NCBI GenBank assembly: GCA_047030855.1
Contig: JBKYIJ010000008.1
Coordinates: forward strand, 1,550,001 to 1,614,000
Length of the DNA: 64,000 bases
From: QVMM01 sp047030855
GTDB taxonomy: Bacteria > Bacteroidota > Bacteroidia > Bacteroidales > Dysgonomonadaceae
Direction of reading: 5' to 3'
Made by a program: the position numbers and the translations under genes. The notes beneath the pieces were generated by a model. The model saw only the letters and a program-made list of their open reading frames with translations, was not told where the DNA came from and did not search any database. Below, piece after piece: positions 36,503 to 45,570 of this stretch. Each line of letters begins with the position of its first letter. Position 1 is the stretch's first letter.

Positions 36503-36527
36503 ATATCGGACTTTTTTATAGGTAAAT

Positions 36528-36563
36528 AAAAAGGCTGACTCAAAAGTGAGTCAGCCTTTTTTT
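36528..36563. terminator. bidirectional terminator between amidase and uronate operons
   Basis: GGCTGACTC (36533-36541) and GAGTCAGCC (36548-36556) form a stem with a 6-base loop. A-runs on the left and T-runs on the right make it work on both strands. Confidence 0.9.
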
Positions 36564-36587
36564 GTATGATATACAATGATATTAAAA

Positions 36588-38036
36588 TTATAAATCGGTT
36601 ATAGGTTTATATTTAGGAACCAAAGCTTTCATAACAACCCAACCGATCAGGTATGCTACTGCACAGATGGAGAAGATGATAAAATATCCCGACTCTTCAC
36701 CTTTGAATCCTAAAAATGACATTTGGGTTTGCCCCGCATAATCGAACAAATGTCCTGAACCTTTATTTATTAAATAAGATCCGCATCCTCCAGCCATACC
36801 GCCTATACCTGTGATAGTGGCAATTGCTTTTTTGGGGAACATGTCGCCGATTGTAGAGAAAATATTTGCCGACCATGCTTGGTGAGCTGCTCCTGCAATA
36901 CCGATAATGATGACAGGCAACCAGTAGGAATAATGTCCCAAAGGTTGAGCCAACAGAGCCAATAACGGGAAGAAAGCGAAAATAAGCATTGCTTTCATAC
37001 GCCCGTCGTAAGGATTCATTTTCTTCTTGTCGACGAAATATGTCGGAAGCCAGCCTCCTACGATTGATAGTAACGTAATCACATACAATACGAATATTGC
37101 CAACTGTCCTTCCGTATCCGACGATTTGATATCGTAAACCGAACTTAAGTAAGCAGGTGTCCAGAACAGGTAGAACCACCAAACGCCGTCCGTCATGAAT
37201 TTACCGAAAGCGAAAGCCCAAGTCTGTTTGTATTTAAAACATTTTGCGAATGATACTTTTTCTTTCTTTCCTTTAATGGCAGATTCGGTGTCATCCTTGT
37301 CTTGTTGGATATATTCCAGTTCTGCTTTGTTGACACGGGGGTTCTCTTCTGGTTTTTTGTAGACGAACACCCATAATCCCATCCATATAAAACCTAAAGC
37401 TCCGATAACGATAAAGGACATTTCCCAACCCCAGAATTTTGCGATAACAGGGATTGTCAACGGTGCGATAAGTGCTCCGACAGTGGCTCCCGCATTAAAT
37501 ATGCTTGTGGCGAATGCTCTGTCTTTTTTGGGGAAGTACTCCGCTGTCGCTTTTATAGCGGCAGGGAAGTTTCCTGCTTCACCGACAGCCAGTACCAAAC
37601 GTGCGAATACAAACAGCATTACGCTGACTTCTACTATCAGACCGACATTGCCGACCAAAGCAAGTTCTTCCTTAGCTCCTTCGAAACTGAAAATCCAGTC
37701 TCCGGTAACAATTCCGCCCGTAGCTATTCCGCAAAAAGCGTGCAGACAGGCTCCCAGTGACCAGATACCGATAGCCCAGAGGTATCCCTTTTTTGTATCC
37801 ATCCAGTCGACAAAACGCCCGGCGAAAAGCATACTGATAGCGTAGAATATCGAAAACCATGCTGTAATGTCGCCGTAGTGACTGTTTGTCCAGTGGAACT
37901 CAGGCGCGATAAAATCCTTCCACGTGAGTGAAAGCACCTGACGATCCATATAATTGACCGTCGTGGCAAAGAATAACATAGCACAGATCATCCATCTGTA
38001 ATTTGTCATCTTGTTGTTTTTGTTCAATGTATTCAT
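36588..38036 (-). CDS. hexuronate-type MFS transporter (ExuT-like)
   Basis: This 482-residue, 12-helix major facilitator is of the anion:cation symporter type: FFATTVNYMDRQVLSL at helix 1, and GEAGNFPAAIKATAEYFPKK, a signature of ExuT/glucarate carriers. It is the last gene of the uronate operon and follows eda by 20 bases. Substrate is most likely hexuronate or an unsaturated uronate, inferred from the neighbours. The start may be the ATG at 38009 (MTNYRWM) rather than 38036. Confidence 0.85.
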   Translation of the reverse strand: MNTLNKNNKMTNYRWMICAMLFFATTVNYMDRQVLSLTWKDFIAPEFHWTNSHYGDITAWFSIFYAISMLFAGRFVDWMDTKKGYLWAIGIWSLGACLHAFCGIATGGIVTGDWIFSFEGAKEELALVGNVGLIVEVSVMLFVFARLVLAVGEAGNFPAAIKATAEYFPKKDRAFATSIFNAGATVGALIAPLTIPVIAKFWGWEMSFIVIGALGFIWMGLWVFVYKKPEENPRVNKAELEYIQQDKDDTESAIKGKKEKVSFAKCFKYKQTWAFAFGKFMTDGVWWFYLFWTPAYLSSVYDIKSSDTEGQLAIFVLYVITLLSIVGGWLPTYFVDKKKMNPYDGRMKAMLIFAFFPLLALLAQPLGHYSYWLPVIIIGIAGAAHQAWSANIFSTIGDMFPKKAIATITGIGGMAGGCGSYLINKGSGHLFDYAGQTQMSFLGFKGEESGYFIIFSICAVAYLIGWVVMKALVPKYKPITDL

Positions 38037-38056
38037 CTATTAGAATTTATAGGTTA

Positions 38057-38731
38057 TTATTTCTTCTTTACTTTTTCAATAATCGCAAATGCGTCTTTGC
38101 ACATTTTTGTGATTTTTCCCCAATCTTTTGCGGCAATCACTTCTTTTGGGAAAAGGTTAGATCCCATACCTACGCAGGATACTCCTGCTTCGAACCATTT
38201 GCTGAGATTGTCTTCCGTAGGTTCTACTCCTCCCGTAACCATGATTTTAGACCATGGCATCGGCGCCTTGATATTTTTGACAAATGCGGGTCCTCCCACA
38301 GTTCCCGCAGGGAACACTTTTACTATTTCCGCGCCCAGTTCCTGTGCGTAACCCACTTCGCTCGGTGTTGCGCATCCGGGCGTATAAGCTACCTGACGGC
38401 GGTTGCAGACTTTGAATATCTCAGGGTTTAAGAGCGGACCTACGACAAAGTTCGCACCTAATTGAAGGAATAATGATGCCGTTCCCGCATCTACTATCGA
38501 GCCTATCCCCAATATCATTTCGGGACATTCTTTTGCCGCCCACTTTACGAGTTCTCCGAATACTTCGTGGGCAAAATCGCCGCGATTAGTAAATTCGAAT
38601 GCTCTTACGCCTCCTTCATAGCAGGCTTTTACCACTTGTTTGGAAACTTCCAGATCGGCATGATAAAATACGGGAACCATCCCTGTTTTTATCATAGTCT
38701 GGCATACTTCGAGTCTTGAAAATTTAGCCAT
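38057..38731 (-). CDS. eda: 2-keto-3-deoxy-6-phosphogluconate / 4-hydroxy-2-oxoglutarate aldolase
   Basis: This 224-residue class I aldolase has the KDPG family pattern: VPVFYHADLE near the N-terminus, GIGSIVDAGTA, TPGCATPSEV, and VKVFPAGTVGG with the Schiff-base Lys. It splits KDPG to pyruvate and glyceraldehyde-3-phosphate. A KDG kinase is needed to supply KDPG and is not in the window. Confidence 0.9.
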   Translation of the reverse strand: MAKFSRLEVCQTMIKTGMVPVFYHADLEVSKQVVKACYEGGVRAFEFTNRGDFAHEVFGELVKWAAKECPEMILGIGSIVDAGTASLFLQLGANFVVGPLLNPEIFKVCNRRQVAYTPGCATPSEVGYAQELGAEIVKVFPAGTVGGPAFVKNIKAPMPWSKIMVTGGVEPTEDNLSKWFEAGVSCVGMGSNLFPKEVIAAKDWGKITKMCKDAFAIIEKVKKK

Positions 38732-38775
38732 AATGTTTTAATAGATAGATTGTTATTTTTTTTGTTCGATTTTTA

Positions 38776-39555
38776 TCAGGGTTGTTTTCCTATATATGCC
38801 AATATGCCTCCGTCGACATACAGTATATGTCCGTTTACAAAGTCGGAAGCTTTGGAAGCGAGAAATACCGTCGGTCCTTCAAGGTCTTCGGGAGTTCCCC
38901 ATCTGCCTGCGGGAGTTTTGGATATGATGAAGGAATTGAACGGATGTCCTTCCGTGCGTAGAGGTGCGGTCTGAGGCGTTGCGATATAGCCCGGCCCTAA
39001 TCCGTTTACCTGTATGTTGTATTCCCCGAATTCGCTCGCCATGTTTTTAGTGAGCATTTTTAACCCGCCTTTTGCTGCTGCGTATGCCGAAACGGTTTCG
39101 CGTCCGAGTTCGCTCATCATGGAGCATATGTTGATTATTTTTCCGCCTTTCTTTTTTATCATTCCCGGCAATACGGCTTTTGAAACAATAAACGGTCCGA
39201 TAAGGTCTATGTCGATCACTTGCGAAAATTCTTCGACCTTCATGTCGAGCATTGGGATACGTTTGATGATGCCGGCATTGTTTACGAGTATATCTATCGT
39301 GCCCACATTTTTTTCGATGTCGGCAACCATATCCTGCACTTCTTTTTCGTTGGTTACGTCACATTCGTATCCCTTTACGTCGAGCCCGAAGGTTTTGTAT
39401 TCTTCAACGGCTTTTGCGATATGCTCTTTGTTGCGTGCGTTGAATACGACTGTTGCCCCTGCTTTTCCCAAGGCTTTGGCCATTGCCATGCCTATCCCGT
39501 ATGTTCCGCCCGTTACGAGCGCAACTTTTCCTTTTAATGAGAACTGATCTTGCAT
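38776..39555 (-). CDS. kduD: 2-dehydro-3-deoxy-D-gluconate 5-dehydrogenase (SDR family)
   Basis: This 259-residue short-chain dehydrogenase has the NAD-binding motif TGGTYGIGMAMA, then NNAG, and the active YxxxK in SAYAAAKGG. It fits KduD by length and by sitting with kduI and eda. It reduces 3-deoxy-D-glycero-2,5-hexodiulosonate to KDG. About 125 bases with a hairpin separate it from the gene upstream. Confidence 0.88.
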   Translation of the reverse strand: MQDQFSLKGKVALVTGGTYGIGMAMAKALGKAGATVVFNARNKEHIAKAVEEYKTFGLDVKGYECDVTNEKEVQDMVADIEKNVGTIDILVNNAGIIKRIPMLDMKVEEFSQVIDIDLIGPFIVSKAVLPGMIKKKGGKIINICSMMSELGRETVSAYAAAKGGLKMLTKNMASEFGEYNIQVNGLGPGYIATPQTAPLRTEGHPFNSFIISKTPAGRWGTPEDLEGPTVFLASKASDFVNGHILYVDGGILAYIGKQP

Positions 39556-39603
39556 TTGTTTATATTTTCACGGTTATTTTTTAGTTATTCTTAATAATAT
39601 AAG

Positions 39604-39641
39604 AAGCATCTGTCGATATCGTTTTATCAACAGATGCTCTT
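39604..39641 (-). promoter_or_regulatory. inverted repeat between the DUF4861 gene and kduD
   Basis: AGCATCTGT pairs with ACAGATGCT across a 16-base loop. No real U-run follows on the minus strand. It may be a weak terminator or a processing site that divides the operon. Confidence 0.4.
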
Positions 39642-39680
39642 GTAGATGTATTAAATATGTATTGCGATGGCTTCCAAGTC

Positions 39681-40835
39681 TTAATATTTGACAACTAAGG
39701 GTTGTTTGAGTCCTTTGGCAAAATTTTCCACATATTTTTGAAATTCGGCTTCGTTCGCAAATCCGAATTTAGACCAGCCATAGCCTGTGTAATAGGTTAC
39801 GGGCGTGTTAGGCTTGTATTCCGTTACTCCCAGAACGTGAGAGAAGGTTTCTTCCTTTTTTGTTACGGGGTTTGTTACGGTATATGTATCGACTACCGAT
39901 TCTTTGAATCCTTCGGGGAAAACAAGTGCGAGATATACGTTGCCTACTTTTTCGCTGGTAGGTTCGGCATAGATAACGTAGTTGTTTTCGAGTGACGTTA
40001 TGATCGAATCGTTTTCACGTTTTACGATGCCTGCCGCAACTGTCATTGTCGAATCCGTATCTCCGTATTCCTGTGTGATTTTGGAGAGCTGCGATCCTGC
40101 GTCGATGCTTATCGTACGTGTTTCGGCGTATGTTTTGCCGTTAACGCCGATGTCTTTATAAGTCAGCTTGAAAGTCGTACGAAGCGGTCCGTTGTCGATC
40201 ACTTGCTGAGAAGCGAAATTCTCGTTCAGCCAAAGTTTTCCGCCGACGAAAGGCGCCATTGCTCCTGCTCCGAGGCTGCGTCCTACCTTGTAGTCGTCAA
40301 GCCCTTCGCCATGATCTTCGTGATAGGCTTTTACGCCTGTCAAGTCGTCTTTGTACCATTTGTCGATTATAAGATCGTTCGTCCTTTTATACCAGATGTC
40401 GATCCCGTTGCTTGGTCCGTCGATTGCGATCAAAGCAGGTCCGTAGATACGGAATGCGACGCGGTCGTTTTCCCATGCGAAATCGTCCTTGCGTTCTGTG
40501 ACGAATCGCCCGTAAGTCTTGGCGTTGAATACTTTGTATGCTCCTTTGGTAATGGTGTAAGTGCCTGTTTCTTTAGCTTTCAGCCCCGACTGGAACAACA
40601 GCTTTCCGTCCGATGTCACTTGTGTCGTAAGCGTGTCGCCCTGTGCGTTGGTAACAATATAGACTTCACTTCCTTCGAGTGGAAGTTTTGCTTTCAGCCC
40701 TTCAACGGGGATTTCCACCAAATCGCTTTGGCGATCAAAGTCGGATTGGTTTTCGACTGTCACTTTCAGATCTTTTTTCGAGCAGGAAGTGAACAGTATT
40801 CCTAAAATGCAGACTATAAACAGTAAGTTTTTCAT
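39681..40835 (-). CDS. DUF4861 family lipoprotein
   Basis: This 384-residue protein has a lipoprotein signal with Cys at ~18 (ILFTSCSKK). The body, with FAWENDRVAFRIYGPALIA and NGIDIWYKRTNDLIIDKWY, matches the DUF4861 family. This family often lies next to kduI and polysaccharide lyase or unsaturated uronyl hydrolase genes. The enzyme role is not firmly known to me. Location in the envelope suggests action on uronide oligomers before the cytoplasmic steps. It is 19 bases downstream of kduI. Confidence 0.8.
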   Translation of the reverse strand: MKNLLFIVCILGILFTSCSKKDLKVTVENQSDFDRQSDLVEIPVEGLKAKLPLEGSEVYIVTNAQGDTLTTQVTSDGKLLFQSGLKAKETGTYTITKGAYKVFNAKTYGRFVTERKDDFAWENDRVAFRIYGPALIAIDGPSNGIDIWYKRTNDLIIDKWYKDDLTGVKAYHEDHGEGLDDYKVGRSLGAGAMAPFVGGKLWLNENFASQQVIDNGPLRTTFKLTYKDIGVNGKTYAETRTISIDAGSQLSKITQEYGDTDSTMTVAAGIVKRENDSIITSLENNYVIYAEPTSEKVGNVYLALVFPEGFKESVVDTYTVTNPVTKKEETFSHVLGVTEYKPNTPVTYYTGYGWSKFGFANEAEFQKYVENFAKGLKQPLVVKY

Positions 40836-40854
40836 AATGGTATTTTAGTTTAAT

Positions 40855-41697
40855 TTATTTCAACTTGTCGGCTGTGAACGTATCCATATCGTCATAGTCC
40901 AGATTTTCTCCGCACATAGCCCAGATGAAGGTGTAATTACTTGTTCCCGCAGCCGAGTGGATCGACCATGAGGGCGAAATAACCGCCTGCTCGTTTGCCA
41001 TGAAGATATGGCGGGTTTCCTGCGGTTGTCCCATGAAGTGGCATACTGCCTGCTTTTCGGGAACTTTGAAATAGAAGTATGCTTCCATTCTGCGCGAGTG
41101 CGTGTGCGGAGGCATGGTGTTCCAGACGCTTCCTGTTTGCAGCTCGGTCATTCCCATTTGCAGTTGGCAGCAAGGTATGATCTCGCTCAGAATTAACTGG
41201 TTAAGGACTCTTTCGTTGGAGGTTTCTTTCGAGCCCAGATTACGCGTACGGCGCATTTCGGGAGTGATCTGAACCGTAGGGTATTCTTTATGGGCGGGAG
41301 ATGATGCAAAATAAAACTTGGCGGGATATACGTGATCTTTGCTTTTAAAGATCACTTCCTTCGATCCGCGTCCTACATACACGGCGTCTTTGAAGCCCAT
41401 TTTATACTCTTTTCCGTCCACCGTTACGCTTCCTTCGCCTTCGATACAAATGATGCCCAGTTCGCGCCTTTCACAGAAATATTCCGATTTTATCAGGTCT
41501 ACGGTTTCCAGTTTGAGGGGTTCCTGCATCGGCAGCGCACCGCCTATTATGAGCCTGTCGTTGTGGGTGTAAGTCATCAGCACTTCGTCGGGTGCAAATA
41601 GTTTTTCAACAAGGAATTCTTTTCTCAATTGTGCCGTATCGTATTTTTTCACGTCATTGGGATGGGTTCCCCAACGTTCTTCAATTGTAGTTTTCAT
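40855..41697 (-). CDS. kduI: 5-dehydro-4-deoxy-D-glucuronate isomerase
   Basis: This 280-residue protein is the family length. The zinc cupin ligands are visible in MPPHTHSRRMEAYFYF (His, His, Glu) and in SWSIHSAAGTSN (His). It converts 5-keto-4-deoxyuronate, made from unsaturated uronides released by lyases, into the KduD substrate. It is the first gene of the uronate operon. Confidence 0.93.
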   Translation of the reverse strand: MKTTIEERWGTHPNDVKKYDTAQLRKEFLVEKLFAPDEVLMTYTHNDRLIIGGALPMQEPLKLETVDLIKSEYFCERRELGIICIEGEGSVTVDGKEYKMGFKDAVYVGRGSKEVIFKSKDHVYPAKFYFASSPAHKEYPTVQITPEMRRTRNLGSKETSNERVLNQLILSEIIPCCQLQMGMTELQTGSVWNTMPPHTHSRRMEAYFYFKVPEKQAVCHFMGQPQETRHIFMANEQAVISPSWSIHSAAGTSNYTFIWAMCGENLDYDDMDTFTADKLK

Positions 41698-42113
41698 GTT
41701 TTATCAAATTTATTATAATAATTGATTTTCAAATTTACATTATTTATCTGTGCTTATTCCATGATTTTCAATAAAGAAATATCTTTTTTGATATATTTAT
41801 TATTGTTTTTGATCTGGTTTTCTGCTTTACGAAATAAATCGTTTTGTTTTCAAGGGTATCAGCCAGAATGGTGCGAAAGTATATTATTTATCTCTATTTT
41901 GCAATATGGAGTGAACAATTATTGCAATTTGCGATTGCTTTTTTTGTATTATTTAACTACATTGTTTGCAATGCGTTTGACTTGATGAAATGGGTATTTA
42001 TTATCCATTTTCTATCTTCGGCGTTTTTAAAATAAATATGGGGAATATCGTTAACTTTCGATATATTTCTGTAATTTCGGACATTCTTTTTAACAAAAAG
42101 GGAGCACTTGAAT
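41698..42113. other. AT-rich intergenic region between kduI and nadA
   Basis: The two operons diverge here. On the minus strand TAAATTTG (41737-41730) is a perfect -7 box about 35 bases ahead of kduI, without a clear -33 element. On the plus strand TAATTTCG near 42075 is a one-mismatch -7 box ahead of nadA. Short ORFs in the region have no recognisable content. Confidence 0.5.
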
Positions 42114-43121
42114 ATGACAACTTTGGAAAAAGCTATCGCCGATTTGCCTCAAAAAAGGTTATTTGGATATCAGAATACCCGAAGGGATAAATCTGATCGA
42201 CGAAATAAACAAAATGCGCAAGGAAAAGAATGCCGTGATCCTTGCACACTATTACCAGACAGGAGATATACAGGACATTGCGAACTTCTTGGGCGACAGT
42301 CTGCAACTGGCGCGCGCAGCCGAAAAAAACGGATGCCGACATGATCGTATTCTGCGGAGTGCATTTCATGGCGGAAACCGCCAAAATACTCAATCCCGAC
42401 AAAAAAAGTCGTTCTGCCCGATCTGCTTGCAGGCTGTTCGCTTGCCGATAATTGCAGCGGTGAAGGCATCCGCGAAATGAAGAAAAAACATCCGAAAGCC
42501 GTCGTTGTCAGTTACATCAATTGCGATTCGACAGTAAAAGCCGAAAGCGATATAATCGTCACGTCTTCCAATGCCGAAACCATTATAAGATCGTTGCCCG
42601 AAGATCAGGAAATAATTTTTGCTCCCGACAAAAATCTGGGGCGATACATCAATCAGGTGACAGGACGCAACATGATACTTTGGGACGGATCGTGCATCGT
42701 GCACGAAGCCTTTTCTATGGAACGCATAGCCAAACAAATGCTTGAGCATCCGAAGGCGAAACTTATCGCACATCCCGAAGCCCGTAAACCCGTTTTACAG
42801 ATTGCCGATTTTGTGGGCTCGACCGCGCGTTTGCTCGACTATGTCGTAAATGATGAGGCACAGGAGTTTATCGTTGCCACCGAAGAAGGTATCTTGCACG
42901 AAATGCAGAAGCGTGCTCCGCACAAAAAACTGATTCCCGCGTTGGTGAAAGACGAAACCTGCAATTGCAGCGAATGCCACTTTATGAAGCTCAACACGAT
43001 GCAGAAACTTTACCTGTGCATGAAATACGAGTTGCCCGAAATTACGATGGACGAAACTTTGCGTGTCAAAGCCTTACGCCCGATAAACAGAATGCTCGAT
43101 CTTTCGAAAAAAATAAAATAA
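42114..43121 (+). pseudogene. nadA: quinolinate synthase NadA, three +1 frameshifts in A-runs
   Basis: The gene starts at ATG 42114 (MTTLEKAIADLPQK). Frame is lost at the A6 run 42151-42156, again at the A7 run 42323-42329 and again at the A7 run 42401-42407. Removing one A from each gives one continuous NadA reading of about 335 residues, including LAHYYQTGDIQDIA, ADMIVFCGVHFMAETAKIL, VVSYINCDSTVKAESD, WDGSCIVHEAF and the C-terminal iron-sulfur CNCSEC. The enzyme joins iminoaspartate and DHAP to quinolinate. As written the gene is broken. Identical changes in three A-runs, with intact nadB and nadC behind it, make sequencing error a strong option. Confidence 0.85.
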
Positions 43122-43133
43122 TCGAAGTACAAA

Positions 43134-44714
43134 ATGATATACACTGACGTTTTAGTCATCGGATCGGGAATATCGGGGCTTTCGTACGCCCTGAAAATTG
43201 CCCAGCAAAAACCCGAAACCCGAATAACCATAGTCACAAAATCTGACGACGAGGAATCCAATACTAAGTATGCGCAGGGCGGAGTAGCAGTCGTGACCGA
43301 TTTCGAAAAAGACAGTTTCGACAAACACATCGAAGATACTTTGCGTGCGGGAGCAGGGCTTTGCAAGCGCGAAGCAGTGGAAATTGTCGTAAAAGAAGGA
43401 CCCGAACGCATCCGCGAAATAGTGGAATGGGGCGCTAATTTCGACAAGAACGATAAGCAGACTTACGATCTGGGGCGTGAAGGCGGACATACCGAAAACA
43501 GGGTAGTGCATTATAAAGACGTGACAGGAGCGGAAATCGAACGGGCGTTGCTCGAAGCGATCGAGAGTCTTGAAAACATAACCCTGCTCAATCACCATTA
43601 TGTTATAGACCTGATTACGGAACACCATGTGCCGAACGAACCTTTCGACAAATACAACCTGAATTGTTACGGAGCCTATGTTCTGGATATGAAGACGCAG
43701 GAAATTAAGAAAATGTCTTCCAAAATAACGCTTATGGCTACTGGCGGTTGCGGGCACGTATATAAGAATACGACGAATCCGATCATTGCCACGGGCGACG
43801 GCATAGGGCTTGCGCACAGGGCAAAAGCCAAAATCAGCAATATGCAGTTTATCCAGTTTCACCCCACGGCTTTTTACAGCAACAAGGCGGGACAACTTCC
43901 CCTTATCTCGGAAGCCGTAAGAGGTTTCGGAGCAAAACTCTGCACGATCGACGGAAAGCGTTTCATGCACAAGTACGACGACAGGGAAGAGCTTGCTTCG
44001 CGCGACATTGTGGCAAGAGCCATCGACAGCGAAATGAAACTGCGTGGCGACGATCATGTTTGCCTCGATTGCCGTCATCTCGATCACGAGAAATTTCTCG
44101 AACATTTCCCGAATATCTACCAGCAATGTAAAGGCGAAGGTCTGGACATGTTTAAAGACCTGATTCCCGTTGTTCCTGCCAGTCATTATTTGTGCGGAGG
44201 AATAGACGTGGACTTGTTCGGACAAAGCACGATTAAAAATATGTTTGCCGTGGGCGAATGTTCCAATACGGGGCTTCACGGAGCCAATCGTCTGGCGTCA
44301 AATTCGCTGCTGGAAGCATTGGTGTTTGCCCACCGATCCGCAATGAAAACCTTGGAAAGGCTCGATGAAGATAATTTCAATTACGAAAACCTGAACAAAA
44401 TCCCCGAATGGGATCAGGAAGGTTTGAAAATGAACGAAGAAATGGTTTTGCTTTCCTATTTGCGTAAAGATTTGCAGGCTCTTATGAGCGACCTTGTCGG
44501 CATTGTCCGCAGCAACGAACGCCTGCGGATGGCAAAACAGAAAGAAGAGGAGATATATCGCGCCGTTAAGGATATATACAGTTTTTCGATACTGTCGCCG
44601 CAGTTGTCCGAACTGCGGAACCTTGTCAGCGTGGCGTGGCTGATTATTACGCAAAGCATTGAACAAAAAGAAAACAGAGGAGCGTTTTATAACAAAGACT
44701 TAGATAACGGTTAA
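43134..44714 (+). CDS. nadB: L-aspartate oxidase
   Basis: This 526-residue flavoprotein has the FAD motif VIGSGISGLSYAL at the start and SNTKYAQGGVAVV, the flavin-linked active region. It also has DGIGLAHRAKA, FIQFHPTAFY, and the C-terminal VGECSNTGLHGANRLASNSLLE. It oxidises aspartate to iminoaspartate for NadA. It starts 12 bases after nadA and is intact. Confidence 0.95.
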   Translation: MIYTDVLVIGSGISGLSYALKIAQQKPETRITIVTKSDDEESNTKYAQGGVAVVTDFEKDSFDKHIEDTLRAGAGLCKREAVEIVVKEGPERIREIVEWGANFDKNDKQTYDLGREGGHTENRVVHYKDVTGAEIERALLEAIESLENITLLNHHYVIDLITEHHVPNEPFDKYNLNCYGAYVLDMKTQEIKKMSSKITLMATGGCGHVYKNTTNPIIATGDGIGLAHRAKAKISNMQFIQFHPTAFYSNKAGQLPLISEAVRGFGAKLCTIDGKRFMHKYDDREELASRDIVARAIDSEMKLRGDDHVCLDCRHLDHEKFLEHFPNIYQQCKGEGLDMFKDLIPVVPASHYLCGGIDVDLFGQSTIKNMFAVGECSNTGLHGANRLASNSLLEALVFAHRSAMKTLERLDEDNFNYENLNKIPEWDQEGLKMNEEMVLLSYLRKDLQALMSDLVGIVRSNERLRMAKQKEEEIYRAVKDIYSFSILSPQLSELRNLVSVAWLIITQSIEQKENRGAFYNKDLDNG

Positions 44715-44730
44715 CCTAAACTCATGAGTT

Positions 44731-45555
44731 ATGCTCGAAATTCCCGAATCCGCAACAATCGCCAAGCAGGCTGAAAGCATACTGACGGGCAGAAAAATTG
44801 CCCGCGTTGTGAAACCTTCCAGTCCCCACAGTTTTACGTGGTACAACGGCGATCCGTCGGAATATGACAAGATGCTCGGCGACAAAACCATAGAAACAGT
44901 TGTCGGGCACGGTGCATTCGTTACCTTGCATTGCGGCGGCGATACGCATATTTCTATCAGCGACGGGGTTAATATGAAATATTATCCCGAATTCGAATCC
45001 CACCCCAAGAAACACCAACTGTTGATTGTATTGGAAGATAAAGCTTTTTTAGCGTTCACGGTTTCCATGTACGGAAGCATCTATGCCTATAAGGGAGAAT
45101 TGGATAATCCTTATTATCGCGGCAGTTTGGAGAAACCCTCTCCTCTGTCGGACGATTTTGACGGGAAATATTTTGACGGACTCTTTAATGAGCAGAAGAA
45201 AGATATTTCGGTTAAAGCGTTTCTTGCCACAGAGCAAAGGATACCCGGTTTGGGCAACGGCGTTTTGCAGGATATTCTGTTCAATGCGGGACTGCATCCT
45301 AAAATAAAAATATCGAAGATTGACGATCTGGGCAGAAGCGACCTGTTTCACTGCCTGAAAACTACTTTGAAAAGTATGACGGATAAAGGCGGACGCGATG
45401 CTGAAAAAGATTTTTACGGAAATAACGGAGGGTATAAAACACTCCTGTCTAAAAATACATATAAAAAACCGTGCCCTAATTGTGGCGGAACGATAATAAA
45501 AGAAGCCTATATGGGCGGCACTGTCTATTACTGCCCCGTATGCCAGAAAATTTGA
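44731..45555 (+). CDS. Fpg/Nei family protein without the N-terminal catalytic proline
   Basis: This 274-residue protein has the Fpg/Nei layout: a short N-terminal beta-sandwich, the helix-two-turns-helix region (RIPGLGNGVLQDILFNAGLHP) and a C-terminal zinc finger (CPNCGG, then YYCPVCQK). The N-terminus is MLEIPES, whereas Fpg and Nei begin MPELPE/MPEGPE, with Pro as the nucleophile after Met removal. Here the second residue is Leu, so standard base-excision chemistry is doubtful. The Glu is kept. It sits inside the nad operon between nadB (16 bases) and nadC (15 bases), an unexpected place for a DNA repair gene. Confidence 0.82.
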   Translation: MLEIPESATIAKQAESILTGRKIARVVKPSSPHSFTWYNGDPSEYDKMLGDKTIETVVGHGAFVTLHCGGDTHISISDGVNMKYYPEFESHPKKHQLLIVLEDKAFLAFTVSMYGSIYAYKGELDNPYYRGSLEKPSPLSDDFDGKYFDGLFNEQKKDISVKAFLATEQRIPGLGNGVLQDILFNAGLHPKIKISKIDDLGRSDLFHCLKTTLKSMTDKGGRDAEKDFYGNNGGYKTLLSKNTYKKPCPNCGGTIIKEAYMGGTVYYCPVCQKI

Positions 45556-45570
45556 TTAAAAACTCGGAAT

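Noticed and set aside
41722..42190. Short plus-strand ORFs upstream of nadA
   Set aside because: Low-complexity hydrophobic products in an AT-rich intergenic region, with no start signal or conserved motif.
42151..42407. Programmed frameshifting or transcript slippage in nadA
   Set aside because: The A6-A7 runs are short for efficient slippage, three in one gene would leave almost no full product, and similar runs in neighbours are read normally.
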